Assembly (NCBI RefSeq): GCF_001662485.1
Contig: NZ_JMTM01000046.1
Location: 1-64,000, forward strand
DNA from: Flavobacterium succinicans
GTDB lineage: Bacteria > Bacteroidota > Bacteroidia > Flavobacteriales > Flavobacteriaceae
Direction of reading: 5' to 3'
Length of the DNA stretch: 64,000 nt
Below the pieces are notes generated by a model. It worked only from the letters and a program-made list of their open reading frames with translations, had not been told where the DNA came from and did not search any database. Positions within the stretch are counted from its first letter, which is position 1. Each line of letters begins with the position of its first letter. This document shows, in pieces, positions 43,296 to 52,119 of the stretch. Made by a program: the position numbers and the translations under genes.

Positions 43296-44663
43296 TTAAA
43301 TCAAATCCATTACTAGGGAAGGGAAAAGTCCTAACGCTATGTTCAATAACAATGAAAGAATGGCCACAGCATAAATCAAGAATGGTTTTCCAGTTCTAGT
43401 TTCGTTTGGCTCTTTGCTGTACATCGCCAAAATTAATTTGAAGTAATACCCCACACTTATGATAGAGTTGATTACGGCAACAATTACGACAACTAAGTAA
43501 CCAGCATCAATTGTTTGGTTGAATAAAGCCAATTTAGCGAAGAAACCAGAAAAAATAGGAATTCCTGCCATAGACAATAATGAACCTGTTAAAACAGCTG
43601 CCAATAGCGGATTGGTTTTACCTAAACCTTGGAAATTGGTAATGTCTTCGTTGTTTTGGTTTTTGCATACGTAAAATAGCACGCTAAAAGCACCAATACC
43701 AGCCAAAGAATAAGCAGTAGCATAGTACAATAAACTTCCAGCAGAAGTTCCTACACTTAACAAAGTCATAATCATAAAACCAGCGTGTGATATACCTGAA
43801 AAGGCCAACATACGTTTTACATTGCTTTGTTTTAAAGCCATTATGTTACCTACTGTCATTGAAGCAATAGAAATAATAACAATCACCAATTGGAAGTTAT
43901 AATTTAAATCGGCATTCAAAGCCGTTAGTAATTTGAAAAATGTAGCCATTGCCACAACTTTTGCCAACGTACTCATCGTCGCGGTAGTCATTGATGGAGA
44001 ACCTTCATAAACATCTGGTGCCCAAAAATGGAATGGTACAGCTGCAATTTTAAATAACATACCAATGCTCAATAAAATGATACCAATTGGGAACCATATA
44101 GGTAATTCAGCAGATTGAGACATTTGACTTATTTCTGAAACATCAAAGCTTCCCATAGCGCCGTAAACAAGGCAAATACCAAAAAGAATAATTCCAGAAG
44201 CAAAAGAACCCATCAAAAAGTATTTCATACCAGCTTCATTACTTTTCAAGTTCATACGATTACTTGCAGCAAGAATGTATAATGAAATAGATAAAACTTC
44301 AATGCCTAAGAAGAACATAGCTAAGTTTCCAAAAGAAACCATAGCAACAGCCCCTGATAATAAGAATATTTTTATGGCAATAAAATCAGATAATTTTGAC
44401 TGATGATTTTCGTAAAAATTATGGCTTAATGCCACTAGAAATATGGTAAGCACAATAAATAAACTCGAAAAAGTAACAGAGAAATTATTGACCGAAATCA
44501 TATTGTTGTAATAAGAAGCAGGTGCATTGTAATCGGCAACGGTTAAGCCAAGTACACCTAATAATCCAATGATGGTTACAGGAATAATTGCTTTTCTGAA
44601 ATCAAGAATTTCAAATAAAAGGCATAAAACACCTAATCCTATTATAGCTATTAATGTATTCAT
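43296..44663 (-). CDS. nuoN: NADH-quinone oxidoreductase subunit N
   Basis: This 455-residue antiporter-like membrane subunit of complex I has about 13-14 predicted helices. Family blocks are AMVSFGNLAMFFLGIEVLSISLYILAA, EAGMKYFLMGSFASGIILFGI, FKIAAVPFHFWAPDVYEGSPSMTTATMSTLAKVVA (proton-channel Lys and Pro residues) and RMLAFSGISHAGFMI. It is the last gene of the operon. It is separated from nuoM by a small unrelated gene, and its immediate leader carries about 2.5 tandem copies of the word TTTTTGATTYAGGA (44663-44698, plus strand). Confidence 0.96.
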   Translation of the reverse strand: MNTLIAIIGLGVLCLLFEILDFRKAIIPVTIIGLLGVLGLTVADYNAPASYYNNMISVNNFSVTFSSLFIVLTIFLVALSHNFYENHQSKLSDFIAIKIFLLSGAVAMVSFGNLAMFFLGIEVLSISLYILAASNRMNLKSNEAGMKYFLMGSFASGIILFGICLVYGAMGSFDVSEISQMSQSAELPIWFPIGIILLSIGMLFKIAAVPFHFWAPDVYEGSPSMTTATMSTLAKVVAMATFFKLLTALNADLNYNFQLVIVIISIASMTVGNIMALKQSNVKRMLAFSGISHAGFMIMTLLSVGTSAGSLLYYATAYSLAGIGAFSVLFYVCKNQNNEDITNFQGLGKTNPLLAAVLTGSLLSMAGIPIFSGFFAKLALFNQTIDAGYLVVVIVAVINSIISVGYYFKLILAMYSKEPNETRTGKPFLIYAVAILSLLLNIALGLFPSLVMDLI

Positions 44664-44734
44664 TTTTGATTTTTTGATTCAGGATTTTTGATTTAGGATT
44701 TAAATGTAACACTTAATTCACCATCTCAAAAGCC

Positions 44735-45103
44735 CTATTTTTTACTGTTATTTTTTTCTTTTATTGTTTTTATGGCAGCTGAAAAAATTGATACTAATTC
44801 ATTTGCTTCTTTTATTAGTGAATCTAATACTGTTTTATCACAAGGTACTTCTAAACCCTTTATAAATTCTAACCAAAACAAACTTTCATCTGCTTCTTCA
44901 TCTACAATTTTTAGTTTGTTTAAAAAATCAGCATCTGATTTTCCTCTACAAACAGCTCTATAATTTGCTGCAACTGATGATGATGATTTAAAAAGTTGAA
45001 AAGAGACTACATCATTTGCTTTTGTTTTCTCAAGAGTCATTAAAAATTTAAAAACATCCAAAGCAAATTGTTTGGTTCTATTTTTAAGTTCCTCTTTTGT
45101 CAT
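44735..45103 (-). CDS. Four-helix bundle protein (23S rRNA intervening-sequence protein family)
   Basis: This 122-residue, highly helical protein looks like the TIGR02436/S23 four-helix-bundle family: ALDVFKFLMTLEKT, QLFKSSSSVAANYRAVCRGKSDADFLNKLKIVDEEADESLFWLEF and a final helix ELVSIFSAAIKTIKEKN. Members occur in rRNA intervening sequences and as scattered solo genes, and their biochemical role is not established. It is inserted in the same direction between nuoM and nuoN, where the usual nuo order has nothing. Both flanks are AT-rich with GATTTAGGATT/AATCCTAAATC-like words. It is probably co-transcribed with nuo, but no link to complex I is evident. Confidence 0.85.
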   Translation of the reverse strand: MTKEELKNRTKQFALDVFKFLMTLEKTKANDVVSFQLFKSSSSVAANYRAVCRGKSDADFLNKLKIVDEEADESLFWLEFIKGLEVPCDKTVLDSLIKEANELVSIFSAAIKTIKEKNNSKK

Positions 45104-45137
45104 TTTTAAAAAATCCTAATTCCTAATTATTAAATTC

Positions 45138-46577
45138 CTAAATCTTATTGATTTGATTTAAAATTTCTTCTAGACTTGGTGTGATTAAGTCTGTAATTGG
45201 TTTTGGATACAATCCAAAAAAGAACAGTACAGCAACTATACTTAGTAACGTTATGGTTTCGCTTAATGAAAGAGGATAAAACGTTTTGGTATTTGTTTCA
45301 CCAAGCATAACATATTGGAACATTTTAAGCATATAATAAGCTCCAAAAATAATGGTTGTACCACCCAAGATGGCAAACCAAATGTTGATTTGAGATAAGC
45401 TATACAAAACTGTAAATTCCCCAACAAAGTTGAAAGTAGTTGGTAAAGCAACAGAGGCCAAAACTAAAATTAAAAACAAAGAGGTAAATTTTGGTGCTAA
45501 TGCACGAATGCCTCCCATTTCTGAAATGGCTCTTGTTTCATATCTTCTGTAAATGATTTCAGTAGCAAAGAAAAGACCTACCACTACAAATCCGTGAGCA
45601 ATCATTTGCAAAACAGCACCTCTAAATCCATCGATGGTTAAAGTGTAAGCTCCAGCAGCGATTAACCCAACGTGAGCTAAGGAAGAATAAGCCAATAATT
45701 TTTTTAAATCCTTTTGTCTTAGCGCTACAATTGAGCCATAAACAACACCAGCAATACCGATAGCGATAAAAATTGGCATATATTCTTTAGCTGCAATTCT
45801 AGATAGAGGCAATTGCCAACGCAGAACGCTGTATAATCCCATTTTTAGCATAATACCTGAAAGTAACATGGTACCAACAGTTGGTGCTTTTTGGTACACA
45901 TTAGCTTGCCAAGTATGAAAAGGAATTAATGGTATTTTGATAGCATAAGCTCCGAAGAAAGCTAGGAAAATCCATTTTTGTTCAGAAGCAGTTAAGTTTA
46001 ATTTATATAAATCTTCTAGTAAAAAGCTTCCCGCTTGTTGGTACATATAAACAAAGGCAACCAACATAAACAAGGAACCTGCAAGGGTATAGATAAAGAA
46101 TTTAACTACTGCTTTTTTGCGTTCCTCAGCATCACCATTACCCCATACTAAAGCAATAAAGTAAATAGGTAATAAAGCTAATTCCCAAAAGATGTAGTAC
46201 AATAGTCCGTCTGAAGCTAAAAACGTACCTACCATTGCAAAAGCCATAAACAAAACTAAGGCATAAAATGACTTGGCATTTTTTAGGTCATTTCCAAAAG
46301 AAGAATAAATAATTATAGGAGTTAATGCTGTAGTTAATAATAGCATTGCTAATGATAATCCATCTGCCTTTAGAGCAAAAACCACTTTAGGTTGATTAAT
46401 CCAGTTCGCTATTAAACTAATGTTTTCACCTGCATTATACTGATTCAAAAGCACAATAGAGGCTCCAAATGTACCTAGTCCAAACAACAAGGCTACCTTT
46501 GAAGCGAGTTTGTCACCAGCCAAATAAGTGACTAAAGCGCCAATTAAAAGTAATAGTAATATAAGAGATACGTTCAT
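45138..46577 (-). CDS. nuoM: NADH-quinone oxidoreductase subunit M
   Basis: This 479-residue proton-translocating membrane subunit is homologous to antiporters. Family blocks are YYIFWELALLPIYFIALVWG (the channel Glu), KFFIYTLAGSLFMLVAFVYMY, KIPLIPFHTWQANVYQKAPTVGTMLLSGIMLKMGLYS and KKLLAYSSLAHVGLI. The length is normal. It follows nuoL by 12 nt. The usual next gene, nuoN, is displaced by the inserted four-helix-bundle gene. Confidence 0.97.
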   Translation of the reverse strand: MNVSLILLLLLIGALVTYLAGDKLASKVALLFGLGTFGASIVLLNQYNAGENISLIANWINQPKVVFALKADGLSLAMLLLTTALTPIIIYSSFGNDLKNAKSFYALVLFMAFAMVGTFLASDGLLYYIFWELALLPIYFIALVWGNGDAEERKKAVVKFFIYTLAGSLFMLVAFVYMYQQAGSFLLEDLYKLNLTASEQKWIFLAFFGAYAIKIPLIPFHTWQANVYQKAPTVGTMLLSGIMLKMGLYSVLRWQLPLSRIAAKEYMPIFIAIGIAGVVYGSIVALRQKDLKKLLAYSSLAHVGLIAAGAYTLTIDGFRGAVLQMIAHGFVVVGLFFATEIIYRRYETRAISEMGGIRALAPKFTSLFLILVLASVALPTTFNFVGEFTVLYSLSQINIWFAILGGTTIIFGAYYMLKMFQYVMLGETNTKTFYPLSLSETITLLSIVAVLFFFGLYPKPITDLITPSLEEILNQINKI

Positions 46578-46589
46578 AGTATGTGTGTA

Positions 46590-48479
46590 TTATTGTGCTA
46601 AAAATAAAAAGGAAATAATCGCGCAAAGCCCCAAAACAAAAGCGAAAAGATATAAACCTACACTTCCATTTTGTACTTTTCTTCCATAAAATCCTAATTC
46701 GTTAGTTACTTTTCCAAGACCAAAAACAAAGCTAGAGATACCTGTTTCAACATAATCTCTAAAGAAGTGAGACAAAGCATTAGTTGTTTTTACAAAAAGC
46801 GTATCATACAACTCATCAACATAATATTTGTTGTATACGACTTTTGTAAATCCAGTGATTTCAGCATCCGCTGGCGGTACTGTATCATTTTTGATGTATT
46901 TGAAGTAAGCAATTGCAATACCTACAATTCCTCCAATCACTGCAATAGCCATTAATGCATATTCTGTTGTACCTAAATGATGTTCAGCAGTTGCTAATTT
47001 AGGTAGTATCGGAATTAAATAATGGTTCAACCAGCTATTTCCAGGTAAGCTTATCAATCCACCAAAAGTGGCCAAAATGGCTAAAATAATCAAAGGCACA
47101 GTAATCAAGGCTGGACTTTCGTGTAAGTGATGTTTTTGTTCTTCGGTTCCTCTAAACTCCTTGAAGAAAGTTAAGAAAAGCAAACGGAACATATAAAAAG
47201 CAGTCATAATAGACGCCACAGAACCAATTACCCATAAAGGAATGTTGTGGTGAAAAGCAGTTAACAAAATCTCATCTTTAGAGAAAAATCCTGAAAACAA
47301 AGGAACACCTGAAATTGCTAGAGAAGACACCAACATAGTGATGAAAGTTACTGGCATAACTTTACGTAAACCACCCATATTGCGCATGTCTTGTTCCCCG
47401 TGTAAAGCATGAATTACAGAACCAGAACCTAAGAACAAACAAGCTTTGAAAAAAGCATGAGTGATAACATGGAAAACGGCTACTTCATAAGCACCTAATC
47501 CCAAAGCCAAGAACATTAATCCCAATTGAGAAACGGTAGAATACGCCAATACTTTTTTGATATCATTTTGTGCTAATCCAATAGTTGCTGCTACAAGAGA
47601 AGTTATAGCACCCACAATTGCAATGATGTTTTGAACGTCTGGAGCTAAATCAAAGATAAAATTCAAACGAGTAATCATAAAGATACCCGCAGTTACCATT
47701 GTTGCAGCGTGAATCAAAGCTGAAACTGGTGTTGGTCCAGCCATCGCATCAGGTAACCAAGTGTACAACGGAATTTGTGCCGATTTACCACAAGCTCCAA
47801 TAAATAGAGCAAAAGCAGCTACTGCAACAGCGTATAAGTTAAGTTCTGAAGCACCAGAAATAATAGTTTTTAAAGAAGTGTAATCTAAAGTATTGAATTG
47901 TCTTCCTAAAATAAAGATTCCAATCAATAACCCTAAGTCACCAATTCTGTTCATAATGAAAGCTTTTTTGGCAGCATCATTGTAGTCTTGATTTTTATAC
48001 CAAAAACCAATAAGTAAGTAGGAGCAAAGTCCAACGCCTTCCCATCCGATGAATAAAACCAATAAGTTACTTCCAATAACAAGAGTAATCATGAAAAACA
48101 CAAACAGATTCAAATAGGCAAAAAACTTGTGCATATTTTCATCATCGTGCATATAACTAATAGAATATAAATGTATCAACGAACCAATACCTGTTACAAA
48201 AAGCAACCATAATACTGAAAGTTGGTCAATTAAAAAACCTAAATCAATTTTAAATGTTCCTATCTGAATCCAATCAAATAATGAAATTTGTATTGCTTCT
48301 TTTGAAGCTGAGAGACCGCCAAAAAAGTAGCAAGCTCCAATGAAAGACACAAATACTGAAAGTGTTCCAAGAGCTCCCGAAACTGTTTTTCCTAAATTTT
48401 TTCCAAAAAACACATTGATTAAAAAGCCTACTAAAGGAGCTAGAACTAAGACTAATGCTATGTTGGTATTCATTTCCAT
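46590..48479 (-). CDS. nuoL: NADH-quinone oxidoreductase subunit L
   Basis: This 629-residue distal membrane subunit carries the long lateral helix. Blocks are LFIGWEGVGLCSYLLIGFWYKNQDYNDAAKKAFIMNRIGDLG, QIPLYTWLPDAMAGPTPVSALIHAATMVTAGIFMI, KKVLAYSTVSQLGLMFLALG and FFKACLFLGSGSVIHAL. The C-terminal part after about residue 520 holds the amphipathic helix region and a last membrane segment. The ATG directly follows the nuoK stop (TAAATG), so translation is probably coupled; a second ATG two codons later is possible. Confidence 0.97.
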   Translation of the reverse strand: MEMNTNIALVLVLAPLVGFLINVFFGKNLGKTVSGALGTLSVFVSFIGACYFFGGLSASKEAIQISLFDWIQIGTFKIDLGFLIDQLSVLWLLFVTGIGSLIHLYSISYMHDDENMHKFFAYLNLFVFFMITLVIGSNLLVLFIGWEGVGLCSYLLIGFWYKNQDYNDAAKKAFIMNRIGDLGLLIGIFILGRQFNTLDYTSLKTIISGASELNLYAVAVAAFALFIGACGKSAQIPLYTWLPDAMAGPTPVSALIHAATMVTAGIFMITRLNFIFDLAPDVQNIIAIVGAITSLVAATIGLAQNDIKKVLAYSTVSQLGLMFLALGLGAYEVAVFHVITHAFFKACLFLGSGSVIHALHGEQDMRNMGGLRKVMPVTFITMLVSSLAISGVPLFSGFFSKDEILLTAFHHNIPLWVIGSVASIMTAFYMFRLLFLTFFKEFRGTEEQKHHLHESPALITVPLIILAILATFGGLISLPGNSWLNHYLIPILPKLATAEHHLGTTEYALMAIAVIGGIVGIAIAYFKYIKNDTVPPADAEITGFTKVVYNKYYVDELYDTLFVKTTNALSHFFRDYVETGISSFVFGLGKVTNELGFYGRKVQNGSVGLYLFAFVLGLCAIISFLFLAQ

Positions 48480-48800
48480 TTATCCTTTTAAGTTTTTTAA
48501 ATTATCGATACTAATCGACCCTAGATTTCTAAAAATAGAAACTAAAATCGCAAGTCCAACAGCTACTTCTGCTGCCGCTACCGCCATTGAGAAAAACACA
48601 AAAACTTGTCCTTGCGCATCTTGGTGATATGTGGAGAAAGCTACAAAAAGTAAATTCACGGCATTCAACATAATCTCAATCGACATGAAAACAATGATGG
48701 CATTTCGTCTGTATAAAACTCCAAAGATGCCGATACAAAAAAGTATGACACTCAAAAAGATGTAGTTTTCGATACCAATCTGGTTTAAAATATTATTCAT
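48480..48800 (-). CDS. nuoK: NADH-quinone oxidoreductase subunit K
   Basis: This 106-residue subunit has three membrane helices: [43 protein letters not shown] (with the conserved membrane Glu of the E-channel/antiporter path) and [22 protein letters not shown] (with the second Glu). The length is typical. It lies one base after nuoJ and abuts nuoL. Confidence 0.96.
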   Translation of the reverse strand: MNNILNQIGIENYIFLSVILFCIGIFGVLYRRNAIIVFMSIEIMLNAVNLLFVAFSTYHQDAQGQVFVFFSMAVAAAEVAVGLAILVSIFRNLGSISIDNLKNLKG

Positions 48801-48801
48801 C

Positions 48802-49314
48802 TTACTTTTCTAATTTTTCTTTTTTAGACAATAGAACCGTTCCTATCATAGCTGTCAATAATAAAATAGAGGCGAATTCAAACGGAACCATATATTCGTT
48901 TAATAGAATTTTACCCAAAACATTGATGGATTGGTAATCTTCACCAGTAGCTACATATTCTCCAACGATTGGTTTTGAATTGGTAAAAATGGCAATCAAT
49001 ACCAAGCATACTAAACAAAACGAAACAATTGCACCTAAACGTGTAATTCTTGGTTTATGTACTTCATCTTCCTTATTCAAATTCATTAACATGATTGTAA
49101 ATAAGAACAAAATCATTATCGCACCAGAGTAAACAATGATATGAACTATGGCTAAAAATTGAGCATTCAATAATAAATAATGACCTGCAATCGAGAAGAA
49201 ACAAATCACTAAGTAAATAGCACTATGTATTGGATTACGGCTAAAAACCGTTAGAAAGGCACTGGCCAATGTAATAAAGCCTAACAGGCAAAAAACGAGG
49301 AGTACTGTAGACAT
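48802..49314 (-). CDS. nuoJ: NADH-quinone oxidoreductase subunit J
   Basis: This 170-residue membrane subunit has about five helices. The N-terminus carries the family's [60 protein letters not shown] block. The C-terminal helix ([21 protein letters not shown]) is also typical. Its first base is the last base of the nuoI stop codon, which suggests translational coupling. Confidence 0.96.
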   Translation of the reverse strand: MSTVLLVFCLLGFITLASAFLTVFSRNPIHSAIYLVICFFSIAGHYLLLNAQFLAIVHIIVYSGAIMILFLFTIMLMNLNKEDEVHKPRITRLGAIVSFCLVCLVLIAIFTNSKPIVGEYVATGEDYQSINVLGKILLNEYMVPFEFASILLLTAMIGTVLLSKKEKLEK

Positions 49315-49859
49315 TAGTTAGCGTTTTGAAGTTGAGTATTTTTAATCGCCATTTCTAAAGGCATTACCAATTTATCTTTTCCAAAAATAAAGTCTTCTCT
49401 ATCGTAATTAGCAGGAACTAACTCTTTTGAAATAGTTAAATAAATAGCATCTTTAGGACAAGCCTCTTCGCACAAACCACAGAAAATACAACGCAACATA
49501 TTGATTTCGTAGATTTCGGCATATTTTTCTTCGCGATACAAGTGTTTTTCATCTGCCTTACGCTCTGCTGCTTTCATCGTAATGGCTTCAGCAGGACATG
49601 ATAACGCACATAATCCACACGCAGTACAGTTTTCTCTGCCTTGTTCATCTCTTTTCAACATGTGCTGTCCTCTGTAAACTGGACTCATAGTACGCACTTG
49701 CTCTGGGTAATGAATTGTGGCTTTCTTTTTAAAGAAGTGTTGGATTGTAATGATTAAACCCTTTACAATCGCCACAAGATACATACGCTCCAAAAAGGTC
49801 ATCTCCTTATTGGAAACCATCTTTTTTCTACCCGATAATGATATAGTTTCTATTGACAT
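49314..49859 (-). CDS. nuoI: NADH-quinone oxidoreductase subunit I
   Basis: This 181-residue peripheral subunit holds the two [4Fe-4S] clusters N6a and N6b that pass electrons towards quinone. Two ferredoxin-type motifs are present: CTACGLCALSCPAEAI and CIFCGLCEEACPKDAI. The N-terminal amphipathic region (RMYLVAIVKGLIITIQHFFKKK) anchors it to the membrane arm. It is separated from nuoH by a 110-nt gap that contains the REP-like element copy B. Confidence 0.97.
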   Translation of the reverse strand: MSIETISLSGRKKMVSNKEMTFLERMYLVAIVKGLIITIQHFFKKKATIHYPEQVRTMSPVYRGQHMLKRDEQGRENCTACGLCALSCPAEAITMKAAERKADEKHLYREEKYAEIYEINMLRCIFCGLCEEACPKDAIYLTISKELVPANYDREDFIFGKDKLVMPLEMAIKNTQLQNAN

Positions 49860-49881
49860 TTTTTCTTTTTATTTAAAGCTA

Positions 49882-49950
49882 ATCCTGCTATCCGCTATAT
49901 CTTTTGTTTTTTAAAGAAAAAAACAAAAGGATGCCGCTACTATCAGGGCT
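49882..49950 (-). repeat. REP-like element, copy B, inside the nuo operon
   Basis: Read on the minus strand it runs AGCCCTGATAGTAGCGGCAT then CCTTTT, a 12-bp perfect central hairpin (CTTTTGTTTTTT with AAAAAACAAAAG), then GATATAGCGGATAGCAGGA. Both ends match copy A at 17928-17993, but the central hairpin is different. The ends themselves are imperfect inverted repeats (CCTG...CAGG). It will be transcribed with nuo in the nuoH-nuoI gap. Confidence 0.7.
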
Positions 49951-49969
49951 AGGGCTCTTCGTAATTAAA

Positions 49970-51022
49970 TTAGAATCCTAAATAAGCAGCAATATCTGCT
50001 CTCAAAATAACAATTCCAGTTATGATAATATTGATAATCGAAAGTGGAATCAAAATTCTCCAACCTAAGTGCATCAATTGGTCGTATCTAAATCTAGGGA
50101 TTGTCCATCTTACCCACATGTAGAAAAAGATGAATCCGAATATTTTTGCAAATAAAACAACTATTCCGATAATATTACCAATATTCACGCCCCAGTTTTC
50201 AACAGCATACGCCATTCCTGGATAATTGTAGCCACCAAAGAACAAAATAGACAATATAGTCGATGAGATAAACATATTAGCATATTCAGCAAACAAGTAG
50301 AATCCCATTTTCATAGATGAATATTCCGTATGGTAACCACCAATCAATTCACTTTCACATTCTGGTAAGTCAAATGGTGTACGGTTACTTTCTGCAAAAG
50401 CACAAATCAAAAAGATTAAGAACGATAAGGGTTGATAAAATACATTCCAATTCATTCCTGCTTGTTGAGCCGAAATTTCTCTTAAACTCAAAGTTCCTGT
50501 CATCATCAATAAAGCAATCATGGATAATCCCATAGCCACCTCGTATGATACCATTTGAGAAGCCGCACGAACAGCACCCATCAATGAGAATTTATTATTA
50601 GAAGCCCATCCACCAATCATGATTCCGTATACCCCAATTGAAACTACTCCAAAAAAGTATAAAAGGCCAATATTAATATCAGTAGCTTGTAGTAAAATGT
50701 CTTTTCCAAAAAGATGCAAACGGTCGCCCCAAGGAATAACAGCACTTGTCATTAAAGCAGTTCCCATGGCAATACCAGGACCTACAAAAAACAAAAAGCG
50801 GTTTGGCGTATTAGGCTCAAATTCTTCTTTAGCAAAAAGTTTCAAACCATCTGCCAAAGGTTGAAATAAACCACCCCATCCAGCTCTGTTTGGACCTACA
50901 CGGTCTTGTAAAAATGCTGCAACTTTACGTTCTGCCCATGTAGAATACATAGCCACAAGCATAGTAATTGCAAATACAACTACGATTACAACACTTTTTT
51001 CTATTATAAAAGTACTATCCAT
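49970..51022 (-). CDS. nuoH: NADH-quinone oxidoreductase subunit H
   Basis: This 350-residue subunit forms the quinone cavity with NuoB and NuoD. It has about eight helices. Signatures are TWAERKVAAFLQDRVGPNRAGWGGLFQPLADGLKLFAKE and FAESNRTPFDLPECESELIGGYHTEYSSMKMGFYLFAEYANM, with the conserved acidic loop, plus FFYMWVRWTIPRFRYDQLMHLGW. The length is normal. It overlaps the end of nuoG by 8 nt. Confidence 0.97.
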   Translation of the reverse strand: MDSTFIIEKSVVIVVVFAITMLVAMYSTWAERKVAAFLQDRVGPNRAGWGGLFQPLADGLKLFAKEEFEPNTPNRFLFFVGPGIAMGTALMTSAVIPWGDRLHLFGKDILLQATDINIGLLYFFGVVSIGVYGIMIGGWASNNKFSLMGAVRAASQMVSYEVAMGLSMIALLMMTGTLSLREISAQQAGMNWNVFYQPLSFLIFLICAFAESNRTPFDLPECESELIGGYHTEYSSMKMGFYLFAEYANMFISSTILSILFFGGYNYPGMAYAVENWGVNIGNIIGIVVLFAKIFGFIFFYMWVRWTIPRFRYDQLMHLGWRILIPLSIINIIITGIVILRADIAAYLGF

Positions 51023-52067
51023 TTTTGTTCGAATCTATTAAGTTGCCATCAATTTTTTCATTGTAATCAATCTCAGCCATACTGATTTTTTTACGGTCTT
51101 GAGCTCTACCTAACAAGATATTTTCTTCTGTATTGATGATTACTTTTTCTGTTTTGGTGTAATTGTTTTGGTTGATAACAGAATCTTTTTCAAAAACTCT
51201 TGGTCCTTCAATTACCCAATCATTTACATCTTTCTTATCAAAACGACAAGTGTTACAAATGAACTCTTCTACTTCGTGGTATATATCTTTTCTTCCTGTC
51301 ACACGTTGAATTTCTCCACCAAACATCCAAACGGTTGTTTTTCCACAACATCCAGGAGTTGTACATTCTCTATGTGCATTATAAGGTTTATTAAACCAAA
51401 CTCTCGATTTGAAACGGAAGGTTTTGTCAGTTAACGCTCCAACAGGGCACACATCAATCATGTTTCCTGAGAATTCATTGTCAATCGCTTTAGAAATACA
51501 AGTAGAGATATTAGCATGGTCTCCTCTGTCTAATACACCGTGTACGCGATTGTCTGTTAGTTGGTCGGCAACTTGTACACATCTTTGGCACAAAATGCAA
51601 CGATTCATATGTAGTTGAATATTTGGACCAATATTTTCAGGTTCAAATGTTCTTTTTTCTTCAATATAACGAGTTTGAGATTTTCCGTGTTCAAAGCTTA
51701 AGTTCTGTAAATCACATTCTCCTGCTTGGTCACATATTGGGCAATCTAATGGGTGGTTGATGAGTAAAAACTCCGTTACCGCTTTTCTTGCTTCTGTAAC
51801 TCTTTCAGAAGATTTGCTGTTTACTTCCATTCCGTCCATACAGCCTGTTACACAAGAGGCCATTAATTTTGGCATTGGCCTTGGGTCAGCTTCACTTCCT
51901 TTGGATACTTCAACTAAACAACAACGGCATTTACCACCGCTCCCTTTTAATTTCGAATAATAACACATCGCTGGCGGAACTACATCTCCACCAATCATAC
52001 GAGCGGCTTGAAGGATCGTTGTTCCTGGTTCTACTTCTATGGACTGACCGTCTATTGTTACTTTCAT
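51015..52067 (-). CDS. nuoG: Short NADH-quinone oxidoreductase subunit G, 2Fe-2S/4Fe-4S protein
   Basis: This is a 350-residue NuoG, about half the usual length. It keeps the N-terminal [2Fe-2S] domain (AMCYYSKLKGSGGKCRCCLVEV), the His-Cys3 N5 cluster (HPLDCPICDQAGECDLQ) and the N4 cluster motifs (CILCQRCVQ and CPVGAL). It also keeps a beginning of the third domain (HRECTTPGCCGKTTVW). The large molybdopterin oxidoreductase-like C-terminus is absent. The frame is not broken by a stop that looks mutational, and short NuoG proteins are usual in Flavobacteria as far as I recall. The start MKVTIDGQ is chosen; the frame is open 7 codons further upstream. It overlaps nuoH by 8 nt. Confidence 0.92.
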   Translation of the reverse strand: MKVTIDGQSIEVEPGTTILQAARMIGGDVVPPAMCYYSKLKGSGGKCRCCLVEVSKGSEADPRPMPKLMASCVTGCMDGMEVNSKSSERVTEARKAVTEFLLINHPLDCPICDQAGECDLQNLSFEHGKSQTRYIEEKRTFEPENIGPNIQLHMNRCILCQRCVQVADQLTDNRVHGVLDRGDHANISTCISKAIDNEFSGNMIDVCPVGALTDKTFRFKSRVWFNKPYNAHRECTTPGCCGKTTVWMFGGEIQRVTGRKDIYHEVEEFICNTCRFDKKDVNDWVIEGPRVFEKDSVINQNNYTKTEKVIINTEENILLGRAQDRKKISMAEIDYNEKIDGNLIDSNKNG

Positions 52068-52119
52068 TTTTTTTGGTCTTAATGTCAAAAAAATACTTTT
52101 TTGATTTTTTAACTTTTAA

